The position numbers and the translations under genes were made by a program. Positions 1 to 7,075 of a DNA stretch of 64,000 bases are shown here, one piece after another. A model generated the notes under the pieces. The model worked only from the letters and a program-made list of their open reading frames with translations, ran no database searches and was not told the origin of the DNA. The stretch is from Beijerinckiaceae bacterium (GTDB taxonomy: Bacteria > Pseudomonadota > Alphaproteobacteria > Rhizobiales > Beijerinckiaceae). Every line of letters starts with the position of its first letter. Positions within the stretch are counted from its first letter, which is position 1. The stretch is taken from assembly GCA_947453205.1 (NCBI GenBank), contig CANGFT010000018.1:1-64000 (forward strand), written 5' to 3'.

Positions 1-1038
1 CATGTCTCCGCCACCCCCGGCGAATGGGAGATGGAGCGCACGGGCGGCGTCTTCGTGGAGCAGGTCATCCGCCCCACGGGCCTCATCGATCCACCCGTCG
101 AGATCCGCCCCGCCCGCGCCCAGGTGGACGATGTTCTCGGCGAAATCCGCGAGATGGCCCTGAAGGGGTTCCGCACCCTCGTCACCGTCCTCACCAAGCG
201 CATGGCTGAAGACCTCACCGAATATCTGCATGAGAACGGCGTGCGCGTGCGCTACATGCATTCGGACATCGACACGATCGAACGCATCGAGATCATCCGC
301 GACCTCAGGCTTGGCGCCTTCGATGTGCTGGTGGGCATCAACCTGCTGCGCGAGGGCCTCGACATTCCCGAATGCGCGCTGGTGGCCATTCTGGACGCGG
401 ATAAGGAGGGCTTCCTGCGCAGCGAGACCTCGCTGATCCAGACCATCGGCCGCGCGGCGCGCAATGTGGACGGCAAGGTGATCCTCTATGCGGATCAGAT
501 CACCGGCTCCATGCAGCGCGCCATGGACGAGACGAGCCGGCGCCGCGAGAAGCAGCAGCAATACAACCGCGAAAACAACATCACGCCCGCCACGATCCGA
601 CGGGGCATTCAGGACATTCTGGGCTCGGTCTACGAGCAGGACCATGTCACCGTGGACACAGGCCTCGCCGACACGCCGAAGGCGGGCCACAATATGAAGG
701 CGACGATCAGCGATCTCGAAAAGCGCATGCGCGAGGCCGCCGCCAATCTCGACTTCGAGACCGCCGCGCGGCTGCGCGACGAGATCAAGCGCCTGCAGGC
801 AGTCGAGCTCGCCATTGGCGACGATCCCATGGCGCGGCAGGCCGAGGTCGAAGACCGCGCAGGCGCCTATGCGGGCGCGAAGAAATACGGGAGCGCCGCC
901 AACCTGCCGACCACCCGCGCCCACAAACCCACCGACGACGACATGGGCCCGCACAACTGGGGCGGCGGCGAAGCGCGCCCGCGCAGCTCCGCAGGCAAGG
1001 GCGGCACGCGGGCGCTGAAGGGCAAGCGAGGGCGTTGA
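1..1038 (+). CDS. uvrB: UvrABC excinuclease subunit B, 3' part (5' end outside window)
   Basis: The reading frame is open from the first base and gives 345 residues of the C-terminal half of UvrB, the helicase-like damage-loading subunit of nucleotide excision repair. It opens with the family motif VSATPGEWE. It continues through helicase motifs V and VI (LREGLDIPE and QTIGRAARN) and ends with a UVR domain ([12 protein letters not shown] to LRDEIKRL), the segment that contacts UvrC. A basic, low-complexity tail of about 70 residues follows, as in many alphaproteobacterial UvrB proteins. The start codon and ATP-binding motif I lie upstream of the window. Identification is secure. Confidence 0.97.
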   Translation, partial: HVSATPGEWEMERTGGVFVEQVIRPTGLIDPPVEIRPARAQVDDVLGEIREMALKGFRTLVTVLTKRMAEDLTEYLHENGVRVRYMHSDIDTIERIEIIRDLRLGAFDVLVGINLLREGLDIPECALVAILDADKEGFLRSETSLIQTIGRAARNVDGKVILYADQITGSMQRAMDETSRRREKQQQYNRENNITPATIRRGIQDILGSVYEQDHVTVDTGLADTPKAGHNMKATISDLEKRMREAAANLDFETAARLRDEIKRLQAVELAIGDDPMARQAEVEDRAGAYAGAKKYGSAANLPTTRAHKPTDDDMGPHNWGGGEARPRSSAGKGGTRALKGKRGR

Positions 1039-1042
1039 TCGC

Positions 1043-1064
1043 CCCCGCGTCCGTTCAGGCGGGG
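1043..1064. terminator. weak GC-rich inverted repeat between convergent genes
   Basis: CCCCGC (1043-1048) can pair with GCGGGG (1059-1064) across a 10-base loop, between the ends of uvrB and the convergent FMN reductase. There is no T tract on either strand, so a terminator role is only possible. Confidence 0.25.
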
Positions 1065-1087
1065 ATCGGCGTCAGGCTCGCAGCCTG

Positions 1088-1645
1088 TCAGCTCTTCAGC
1101 TTCGTGCCGAGCTTGACGAGGGCTTCAATCAACTGGCCGATCAGCGCGCGCCCGGCCTCGTCGGTGAAGCGGCCGGAAGCGTCGAACTTCTGGGCGGCGC
1201 CGCCGATATAGACCTGCGGATTGTTCACGCCATAGGCGTTGCAGCCGACCATGATCTGGCGCAGATGCCACTGGCCGCGCGAAGTGCCGAGAATGCCGCC
1301 CGCAGCGCCGAGAATGGCGTAGGCCTTGCCGTCGAAGGGCTGGTTCGGGGCGCGCGAGGCCCAATCGATGGCGTTCTTGAGCACGCCGCTCACGGAGTAA
1401 TTATACTCGGGCGAGGCGAAGAGCACCGCGTCGGTGGCGGCGATCTGGGCCCGCAGGCGCATGACCGTATCGGGGAAGGAGCCCTCATGGCGCAGATCCT
1501 CGTCATAGAGCGGGATATCCGAGAGATCGGCGATCTCGATGGTGACGCCAGCGGGCGCAAGCTCCTGGGCGGCGCGCAGGGCGGCGGTGTTGAAGGAATT
1601 CTTGCGCAGGCTTCCCGACATCGCGCAAATCTTGAACTGGCTCAT
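1088..1645 (-). CDS. NADPH-dependent FMN reductase (flavodoxin-fold)
   Basis: A 185-residue flavodoxin-like protein of the NADPH-dependent FMN reductase / chromate and quinone reductase family. The N-terminal phosphate-binding loop is MSGSLRKNSFN, and the central motif SPEYNYSVSGVLKNAID is typical of the family. It probably uses NAD(P)H to reduce FMN, quinones or azo/nitro compounds in the cytoplasm. The frame is open for 32 further codons upstream, but ATG at 1645 is chosen. It is preceded by AAGGAT, and the family begins a few residues before the flavin loop. It is convergent with uvrB and stands as a single gene. The physiological substrate cannot be read from sequence. Confidence 0.88.
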   Translation of the reverse strand: MSQFKICAMSGSLRKNSFNTAALRAAQELAPAGVTIEIADLSDIPLYDEDLRHEGSFPDTVMRLRAQIAATDAVLFASPEYNYSVSGVLKNAIDWASRAPNQPFDGKAYAILGAAGGILGTSRGQWHLRQIMVGCNAYGVNNPQVYIGGAAQKFDASGRFTDEAGRALIGQLIEALVKLGTKLKS

Positions 1646-1959
1646 GGGCTTGATCCTTGATGGGGGTGGAGGCTCCGAAACGGGTCTGAAAGGCTTTTCC
1701 CATGACCTGCGGCGGCGGACAAGCGGGGAGGCGTCCTCCATCTTCCTGGCGCCAGAACTTTAGCATATTCAGCAATCGGAAGTCCGGTTGACAGCAAGCC
1801 GCCTGAGCCCCACATTCTCCACCATTGCAACATAGGCATCCCCCGATGAAACTTCAGATGACGCGACGCAGCGCGGGTACCCGCTCACTCGCCGTGGAGG
1901 AAAGCCATCTGGGGCACAATTCATTCTGGACAAAGCTTTTTTCGAGAAAAGGGGGGCGC
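1646..1959. other. non-coding region between divergent FMN reductase and vapD
   Basis: These 314 bases hold the promoters of the two divergent genes. A perfect -35-like hexamer TTGACA lies at 1788-1793 on the plus strand, but no good -10 follows at 16-18 bases. The vapD frame is open back to an ATG at 1825. Those 45 codons look unlike a VapD N-terminus and are treated as untranslated. Nothing else was recognised. Confidence 0.5.
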
Positions 1960-2280
1960 ATGTATGCGATTGCGTTCGATTTGGATCAGGAACAATTGCG
2001 GATCCATTATCCCGGCAATACGCCCACAAATGCTTACGAGGCGATCCGCCGTGAACTTGAGGCCTTTGGTTTCATCCGCCAGCAGGGAAGCGTCTACTTC
2101 GGCAATGAACATGTCACACCCGTGACTTGCGTCATGGCGGTTCAGGCCGTGCAAAAGAGGCATGCCTGGTTCGCCAAAACAGTGTCCGACATCCGAATGC
2201 TCAGAATTGAGGAGCATAACGATCTGATGCCAGCCATTGGCGATCTTGAACTGGATCTGCGACGCTCCGACGTCTCCTGA
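1960..2280 (+). CDS. vapD: VapD-family endoribonuclease-like protein
   Basis: A 106-residue protein beginning MYAIAFDLDQEQL, the hallmark N-terminus of the virulence-associated protein D family. AYEAIRRELEAFGFIRQQGS and DIRMLRIEEHNDL follow in the family order. VapD proteins adopt a Cas2-like ferredoxin fold, and those studied are endoribonucleases, sometimes acting as the toxin of a toxin-antitoxin pair. ATG 1960 is chosen because of the strong AAAGGGGGG ribosome site 4-12 bases upstream. The frame extends upstream but without family similarity. No VapX-like antitoxin gene is adjacent, and no plasmid or phage genes flank it, so it may be a solitary chromosomal copy. RNase activity here is inferred from the family. 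Confidence 0.83.
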   Translation: MYAIAFDLDQEQLRIHYPGNTPTNAYEAIRRELEAFGFIRQQGSVYFGNEHVTPVTCVMAVQAVQKRHAWFAKTVSDIRMLRIEEHNDLMPAIGDLELDLRRSDVS

Positions 2281-2303
2281 CTTTCAGCCCTTGCCCAAAA
2301 ACC

Positions 2304-2327
2304 AAAAGGGCCCCTCAAGGGGCCCTT
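2304..2327 (-). terminator. rho-independent terminator of the petABC operon
   Basis: A perfect 9-bp stem AAGGGGCCC/GGGCCCCTT (2306-2314 with 2319-2327) encloses the four-base loop TCAA. Read on the minus strand, the stem is followed by TTTTGGTTTTT, giving a U-rich tail. It lies 45 bases past the cytochrome c1 stop codon and also after the convergent vapD gene. Confidence 0.8.
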
Positions 2328-2371
2328 CGGCGGATTTCTGAAAAAAACGTCAAAGCCCGGAAGCCGCCCGC

Positions 2372-3184
2372 TCAGTGCGCGGCGGCCCAGACGCGCTTCT
2401 TGGTGAAATAGAGCAGGCCCGCAAAGAGGAGCAGGAAGGCCATGACCTTGAAGCCGGTCTTCTTGCGCTCCTCCAGCTTCGGTTCAGCCATCCACATCAG
2501 ATAGGCCGCGACATCCTTGGCGTATTGCTTGGCGGTCTCGGGCGTGCCGTCCGTATATTCCACCTGACCGTCGCTGAGGGGATTGGCCATCGCGATGCGG
2601 TTGCCGGGCATGAAGTCGTTGTAGTTGGGATCCTTGTCATTGCTGTAGCCCAGCGCCAGCAGGGAGTAGATGTAATCCACCCCATGCTCCTGATACTGAA
2701 TGAACGGGTCAACCAGGAAAAGCGGGAAGCCGCGGCTGTAGGTGCGCGCCTTGGCGAGCACCGACATGTCCGGCGGAACCGCGCCAAGGGTCGCCTTGGC
2801 GGCTTCGGGATTGGCGTAGGTCGAGGGGAAGCGGTCAGCCGGGCGGCCGGGGCGCTCGAACATCTTGCCGTCCTCGCCGGGGCCGTCCTGAATCTTGTAT
2901 TCCGCCGCCAGCGCCTTGACCTGCGCCTCGGAGAATTCCGGGCCGCCGGGCTGGGCGAGGTTGCGGAAGGACAGCAGCTTCGCCGAGTGGCAGTTGGAGC
3001 AGACTTCACGGAACACCCGGAAACCACGCTGCAACTGGGCGCGGTCGAAGGTTCCGAACGGACCCGCGAAGCTCCAGGACTGGCGCTCCGGGGTTTTGTT
3101 GTCATGCCCCGAGGCGGCGGCGGCGGGCAAAACGGCGACAGCGGCCATAAAGGCGGCGAGACCGAGTGTCTTCAAACGGATCAT
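2372..3184 (-). CDS. petC: cytochrome c1 of the bc1 complex
   Basis: A 270-residue precursor of cytochrome c1, the membrane-anchored c-type cytochrome that passes electrons from the Rieske protein to soluble cytochrome c. Features in order are a signal peptide (about residues 1-25, ending AAAAS), the haem-attachment motif CSNCH, the likely axial-ligand region NRIAMANPLSDG, and a single C-terminal membrane anchor (FLLLFAGLLYF) with a basic tail. ATG 3184 follows a GGGGGA ribosome site. The frame is open further upstream, but only as a shadow of petB. It is the last gene of petA-petB-petC, 14 bases after petB. Unlike the fused fbcH of Bradyrhizobium, cytochromes b and c1 are encoded separately here. 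Confidence 0.96.
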   Translation of the reverse strand: MIRLKTLGLAAFMAAVAVLPAAAASGHDNKTPERQSWSFAGPFGTFDRAQLQRGFRVFREVCSNCHSAKLLSFRNLAQPGGPEFSEAQVKALAAEYKIQDGPGEDGKMFERPGRPADRFPSTYANPEAAKATLGAVPPDMSVLAKARTYSRGFPLFLVDPFIQYQEHGVDYIYSLLALGYSNDKDPNYNDFMPGNRIAMANPLSDGQVEYTDGTPETAKQYAKDVAAYLMWMAEPKLEERKKTGFKVMAFLLLFAGLLYFTKKRVWAAAH

Positions 3185-3198
3185 GATCAGTCCCCCGG

Positions 3199-4440
3199 TC
3201 AGGCTTTGGCGCTGTGCGTGCTCTTGAGCACCGCATCGGCGATGGAGGCAGGCACAGGGTGCGGCGTCTCGAACAGGCCGAGCAGCGGCATCACGATGAG
3301 GAAGAAGGCGAAGTAGTAGACGGCCAGCAGACGCGAGGCCAGCACATAGCCGCCCTCCGCCGGCATGGCGCCGAGATAGCCAAGGCCCACGGCCGAGGCC
3401 ACGAAGAGCCAGAAGAACACCTTGTAGACCGGGCGATACTTGGCCGAGCGGACCCGCGACGTGTCGAGCCAGGGCAGAAAGCACAGCACGAGAATGGCCG
3501 AGAACATGGCCACGACGCCGCCGAGCTTCGAAGGCACCGCGCGCAGGATCGCGTAGAAGGGCAGGTAATACCATTCCGGCACGATATGGGCGGGGGTCGA
3601 GAGCGGGTTCGCCTCAATGTAGTTGTCTGCGTGGCCGAGATAGTTCGGCACATAGAAGATCCACCAGGCGAAGAACAGCATGAAGCAGATCATCGCAAAG
3701 CCGTCCTTGATGGTCGCATAGGGCGTGAAGGGCAGCGTATCGCGCGCCACATTCTTCACTTCGACGCCATCCGGATTGTTCTGGCCTACCACATGCAGCG
3801 CCCAGACGTGCAGGACGACGACGCCCGCGATCATGAAGGGCAGCAGATAGTGCAGCGAGAAGAAGCGGTTCAGGGTCGGATTGTCGACCGAATAGCCGCC
3901 CCACAGCCAGGTGGTGATCGCCTCGCCCACCAGCGGGACCGCCGAGAAGAGATTGGTGATGACGGTCGCGCCCCAGAAGCTCATCTGGCCCCAGGGAAGC
4001 ACATAGCCCATGAAGCCCGTGGCCATCATCAGCAGATAGATGATGACGCCGAGGATCCAGAGCACTTCGCGGGGCGCCTTGTAGGAGCCGTAGTAGAGGC
4101 CGCGGAGCATATGAATATAGACGGCCACGAAGAACATCGAGGCGCCGTTGGCATGGGTGTAGCGCAGCATCCAGCCCCAGTTCACATCGCGCATGATGAG
4201 CTCGATGGAGTTGAAGGCGTAATCCACATGGGGCGTGTAATGCATCACCAGCACGATGCCGGTGATGATCTGCACCATCAGCATGACGCTGAGGATGCCG
4301 CCGAAGGTCCACCAGTAATTGAGGTTCCGCGGCGTCGGATAGACGACGAACGAGGAATGGATGAGGCCCATGATCGGCAGTCGGCTTTCAAACCACCGGC
4401 CGATGGCGCTCTTGGGAACGTAAGTGGAAGGTCCGCTCAT
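3199..4440 (-). CDS. petB: cytochrome b of the bc1 complex
   Basis: A 413-residue integral membrane subunit carrying the two b haems and both quinone sites of ubiquinol-cytochrome c reductase. The haem-ligand histidines appear as the pair in helix B (THANGAS and IHMLRG) and the pair in helix D (LHYLLPF and VVVLH). The Qo-site PEWY motif is present ([11 protein letters not shown]). Eight hydrophobic helices and a full-length C-terminus match the family. It is the middle gene of petABC, 65 bases after petA and 14 bases before petC, so the three subunits should be made together. Confidence 0.97.
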   Translation of the reverse strand: MSGPSTYVPKSAIGRWFESRLPIMGLIHSSFVVYPTPRNLNYWWTFGGILSVMLMVQIITGIVLVMHYTPHVDYAFNSIELIMRDVNWGWMLRYTHANGASMFFVAVYIHMLRGLYYGSYKAPREVLWILGVIIYLLMMATGFMGYVLPWGQMSFWGATVITNLFSAVPLVGEAITTWLWGGYSVDNPTLNRFFSLHYLLPFMIAGVVVLHVWALHVVGQNNPDGVEVKNVARDTLPFTPYATIKDGFAMICFMLFFAWWIFYVPNYLGHADNYIEANPLSTPAHIVPEWYYLPFYAILRAVPSKLGGVVAMFSAILVLCFLPWLDTSRVRSAKYRPVYKVFFWLFVASAVGLGYLGAMPAEGGYVLASRLLAVYYFAFFLIVMPLLGLFETPHPVPASIADAVLKSTHSAKA

Positions 4441-4505
4441 GTGATGATCTCTTGCAAAAAGCTGGGGCTGTTGGTGCGCGCGGGGCCATTCCCCGCTCGC
4501 GGCGC

Positions 4506-5027
4506 TTAGCCGATGGTCAGCTTGGTGTCGGAGGCGAAGGCGTAGTTCGGCACTTCGAGGTTCTTGGGCGCAGGGCCCTTGCGGATGCGGCCTGACGTGT
4601 CATAGGCCGAGCCATGGCAGGGGCAGAACCAGCCTTCATAATCGCCCTGATGTCCCAGCGGGATGCAGCCCAGATGGGTGCAGACGCCGATGACCACGAG
4701 CCACTCGGGCTTCTTGACGCGCTGGGCGTCAGCCTGCGGATCAGGCAGTTGGGCCAACTGGACGTCCTGCGCGTCCTTGATTTCCTTAGCCGTGCGGTGA
4801 CGCACGAAGATCGGCTTGCCGCGCCATTTGACGGTGACGATGGCGCCTTCCGCGATGGCCGACAGATCGACGTCGATCGGCGCGCCAGCCGCAATGGTGG
4901 AGGCGTCCGGGTTCATCTGGTGGATGAGCGGCCAGGCGACCGAGCCGACGGCGACCGCGCCCACTGCGCCAGTCGCGATGAAAAGCATATCCCTGCGGGT
5001 CGGTTCGACCGACGATGCATGTGCCAC
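4506..5027 (-). CDS. petA: Rieske iron-sulfur subunit of the bc1 complex
   Basis: A 173-residue ubiquinol-cytochrome c reductase iron-sulfur protein. The N-terminus has a twin-arginine-type signal anchor ([15 protein letters not shown]) that stays as the membrane tether. The two [2Fe-2S] loops are CTHLGC and CPCHGS, with the Cys and His ligands and the disulfide cysteines intact. It is the first gene of petABC. Its promoter should lie in the divergent region 5028-5393 shared with trmL. The length is normal for alphaproteobacteria. Confidence 0.97.
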   Translation of the reverse strand: MAHASSVEPTRRDMLFIATGAVGAVAVGSVAWPLIHQMNPDASTIAAGAPIDVDLSAIAEGAIVTVKWRGKPIFVRHRTAKEIKDAQDVQLAQLPDPQADAQRVKKPEWLVVIGVCTHLGCIPLGHQGDYEGWFCPCHGSAYDTSGRIRKGPAPKNLEVPNYAFASDTKLTIG

Positions 5028-5393
5028 GATGGACCCCCAAACACTGGTTCGGCCGCCAAAACCGGCGAACCGGGCGCGGCGGTGGGCTTTCTATCAATGC
5101 CGGACGGTCCGGCCTCGTGAGTGCCTAGTTGCGGCGCTCGCGCCCCGCAATGCGACCCATCGCCGCTTGCGCGGCGACTCCTGTGCGACAAGTCGGCGCC
5201 GGACGCAAATCCACCGGCCGCCAGCGACATGCAAGGAGTGCGCGCTATGTCGCACCGTTCGCCCCGCTTGTCCATAGCGGCCAAGCCTGGAATCGTCGCT
5301 GCGGCAAGGGTTCTGGCCTGTCTTTAGTCGAGCCCGCGCCGGAAATCGCGCCCGCCATAGCCTGGGGTCGGCGAAACAGGCTAGAAGCGGCCC
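5028..5393. other. divergent promoter region petA / trmL
   Basis: These 366 bases carry no convincing gene. Open frames here lack ribosome sites and family resemblance. The region holds two inverted repeats: GCCGGAC-G-GTCCGGC at 5099-5113, 72 bases upstream of the petA start, and TTGCGG/CCGCAA at 5129-5150. No clear FNR/FixK-type TTGAT-N4-ATCAA site was seen. Confidence 0.5.
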
Positions 5394-5876
5394 ATGACCA
5401 TCGCCCTCGCCCTCTATCAGCCCGACATTCCCCAGAATTGCGGGACCATGCTGCGGCTCTGCGCCTGTCTGGGCGTGGAGGCCGCCATCATCGAACCCGC
5501 CGGTTTCCCGGTCAGCGACCGGCATTTCCGCCGCTCGGGCATGGATTATCTGGACGCCGTCAGCGTCACCCGCCATGTCTCCTGGCGCGCCTTCGAGGAC
5601 TGGCGGGCGACGACCGGCCGCAGGCTGGTGCTGTTGACGACCACCGCCGCCCTGCCCTTCACGGACTTCGCCTTCGCCCCCGACGACATTCTCATGGTGG
5701 GCCGCGAGTCGGCGGGCGCCCCGCCCGAGGTCCACGACGCCGCCGACGCCCGCATCCTGATCCCGATCCGACCGGGCATGCGCTCGCTCAATGTCGCGGT
5801 CTGCGCGGCCATGGCGCTGGGGGAGGCGCTGCGCCAGACCGGCCTCTATCCTGCGGCCTCAAAGCCGGAGGGCTGA
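5394..5876 (+). CDS. trmL: tRNA (cytidine(34)-2'-O)-methyltransferase
   Basis: A 160-residue SPOUT-class methyltransferase of the TrmL (YibK) family, which methylates the 2'-hydroxyl of the wobble base 34 in certain tRNA-Leu species. The N-terminus LALYQPDIPQNCGTMLRLC and the cofactor-knot region (MVGRESAGAPP, IPIRPGMRSLNVAVCAAMAL) are characteristic. The length matches the minimal one-domain family. It is divergent from petA. The downstream DUF2158 gene starts 88 bases after its stop. Confidence 0.93.
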   Translation: MTIALALYQPDIPQNCGTMLRLCACLGVEAAIIEPAGFPVSDRHFRRSGMDYLDAVSVTRHVSWRAFEDWRATTGRRLVLLTTTAALPFTDFAFAPDDILMVGRESAGAPPEVHDAADARILIPIRPGMRSLNVAVCAAMALGEALRQTGLYPAASKPEG

Positions 5877-5964
5877 ACGCCCCGCTGGCGTATGGCCGCA
5901 AGGCCTGTTCATGCTATGCTTTTGGGCGATTCTTCAGATCATCCCGCAAACCGGAGAAAGCATC

Positions 5965-6168
5965 ATGGCGTTGGAACCAGGCGACGTTGTCCAGCTGAAG
6001 TCGGGCGGCCCCCTGATGACGGTCGTGGCGGTTGAAAAGTCCGAGGTGCGCTGCATCTGGCATAGCCAGTCCGCCGAGGACATCCGCTCCGCCCTGATCC
6101 CCGCCGTCGCCCTCGACCATATCGACCTCGCCGACGACGAGGATCTGGACGATGAGGACGAGGACTAG
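5965..6168 (+). CDS. DUF2158 (YodC-like) small protein
   Basis: A 67-residue protein matching the DUF2158 pattern: GDVVQLKSGGPLMTV, then V-x-C-x-W (VRCIW), and an SxxxxxALIP-VAL segment. The protein ends in a very acidic tail (DDEDLDDEDED). ATG 5965 is preceded by GGAGAAAG and is the only start that gives the family N-terminus. Function is unknown for the family. The gene abuts the remains of a vapC toxin gene, whose open frame begins directly after this stop codon. Confidence 0.8.
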   Translation: MALEPGDVVQLKSGGPLMTVVAVEKSEVRCIWHSQSAEDIRSALIPAVALDHIDLADDEDLDDEDED

Positions 6169-6390
6169 GGTCGAACCCCTTTCCATTTTCGCTCCGGCAT
6201 CGAGCCCGTCACCGAAGAGCAGGCGCGGATCGCGCGCGCCGCCTATCGCGATTTTGGCAAGGGCGGCGGCCATCCCGCAGGATTGAACTTTGGCGATTGC
6301 TTTGCTTACGCGCTGGCCAAAGCGACCGGGGAGGCGCTGCTTTTCAAGGGGGAGGATTTCAGCCAGACGGACATCCTGCCCGTCCCCTAG
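6169..6390 (+). pseudogene. 3' remnant of a VapC-family PIN-domain toxin gene
   Basis: Directly after the DUF2158 stop, an open frame without any start codon runs to a TAG at 6388. It encodes about 73 residues that read as the C-terminal half of a VapC ribonuclease: [54 protein letters not shown] and SQTDI. The GDC acidic residue and the final acidic position of the PIN active site are present. The N-terminal half, with the first catalytic aspartate, and any VapB antitoxin are missing. This is interpreted as a decayed toxin-antitoxin locus. Its stop codon overlaps that of the convergent GtrA gene. Confidence 0.8.
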
Positions 6391-6773
6391 CCCACGCGCT
6401 CCCCGAAGGTCCAGAGCTTGTGGGCCCCGAAATTCCAGCAGAAGACGATGCCGGTCGTGATGACTCTGGCCAGCAGATAGGGGATCTCGAACTGCTCGGC
6501 CAGAATCCACATGAACAGGCCGGTGAGCGAGAACCCCACCGCCATCACGCTGGCGAAGCGCCACCCCGCCTGCACATGATCCCGGTCAGTGGCGAAGGTG
6601 TGGGCGCGGTTGAGGATATAATTCACCAATCCGCCCACCAGATAGCCCACAAGGGACCCATAGACCGGACTGACGTCGAAGACCTCGCGCAAGAACATGA
6701 GCGTGCCATAGTCCGCCACAAGGGACACGAGGCCGACGCCGAAAAAGGTCGAGATCTGGCGGGGAAGCGACAT
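6387..6773 (-). CDS. GtrA-family membrane protein
   Basis: A 128-residue hydrophobic protein with four predicted transmembrane helices and the GtrA-like motifs [33 protein letters not shown] and [13 protein letters not shown]. GtrA proteins are thought to help move undecaprenyl-linked sugars across the inner membrane for surface polysaccharide modification. No partner glycosyltransferase is adjacent, so the pathway is unknown. The TAG stop (plus-strand CTA at 6387-6389) overlaps the stop of the plus-strand vapC remnant. Confidence 0.88.
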   Translation of the reverse strand: MSLPRQISTFFGVGLVSLVADYGTLMFLREVFDVSPVYGSLVGYLVGGLVNYILNRAHTFATDRDHVQAGWRFASVMAVGFSLTGLFMWILAEQFEIPYLLARVITTGIVFCWNFGAHKLWTFGERVG

Positions 6774-7075
6774 GCCAGAGGTCTAGACTCGCGCGCGGCG
6801 CTTGTCACCCCGCGATTCAGCGCAGGCTTGGCCATCGTGGCTGGGGGCAACCTGCGGCGGGGCTTCCCAAGCCCACGATTCTCGTCTAGTTAGCGGGGAC
6901 ATTTCGGGCCGGGGCGCCTCCCGCTCGAATTCCCCATCAGGGTCAACCCCTCAGGGTTTTCGTAAAGGACGCGCTCGGGCCCCCGCGAAGGGCCGACAGC
7001 GCGGCCTTTTTTTGTGTGCCCAGCATCGCCGGCCCGCCGGCCCGCCGGAGTTCCGGCGCTCCAGAACGAGTGACC
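6774..7075. other. intergenic region and carB leader
   Basis: 302 bases between the divergent GtrA gene and carB. The half nearest carB holds a hairpin followed by seven T residues (see 6971-7013). The half near GtrA shows no recognised element. No short leader-peptide frame with a good ribosome site was found upstream of the hairpin. Confidence 0.5.
6971..7013 (+). promoter_or_regulatory. possible attenuator (terminator with competing stem) in the carB leader
   Basis: AAGG-G-CCG (6988-6995) pairs with CGGCCTT (7002-7008), followed directly by a run of seven T residues (7007-7013). This is a rho-independent terminator lying 62 bases before the carB start. An alternative stem, GCGCT/AGCGC (6971-6975 with 6998-7002) extended by CGG/CCG, uses the same bases and would exclude the terminator. 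The arrangement suggests transcription attenuation. The effector is unknown, and it could also just terminate read-through. Confidence 0.5.

Noticed and set aside
1825-1959. N-terminal extension of VapD
   Set aside because: Lacks similarity to the family, and a strong ribosome site precedes the internal ATG.
3185-3574. Possible 130-residue N-terminal extension of cytochrome c1 (a fused cytochrome b/c1)
   Set aside because: The extension frame is a shadow of petB. petB has its own stop at 3199, and cytochrome c1 has a normal signal peptide and ribosome site at 3184.
5028-5393. FNR/FixK box before petABC
   Set aside because: No TTGAT-N4-ATCAA-like sequence was found.
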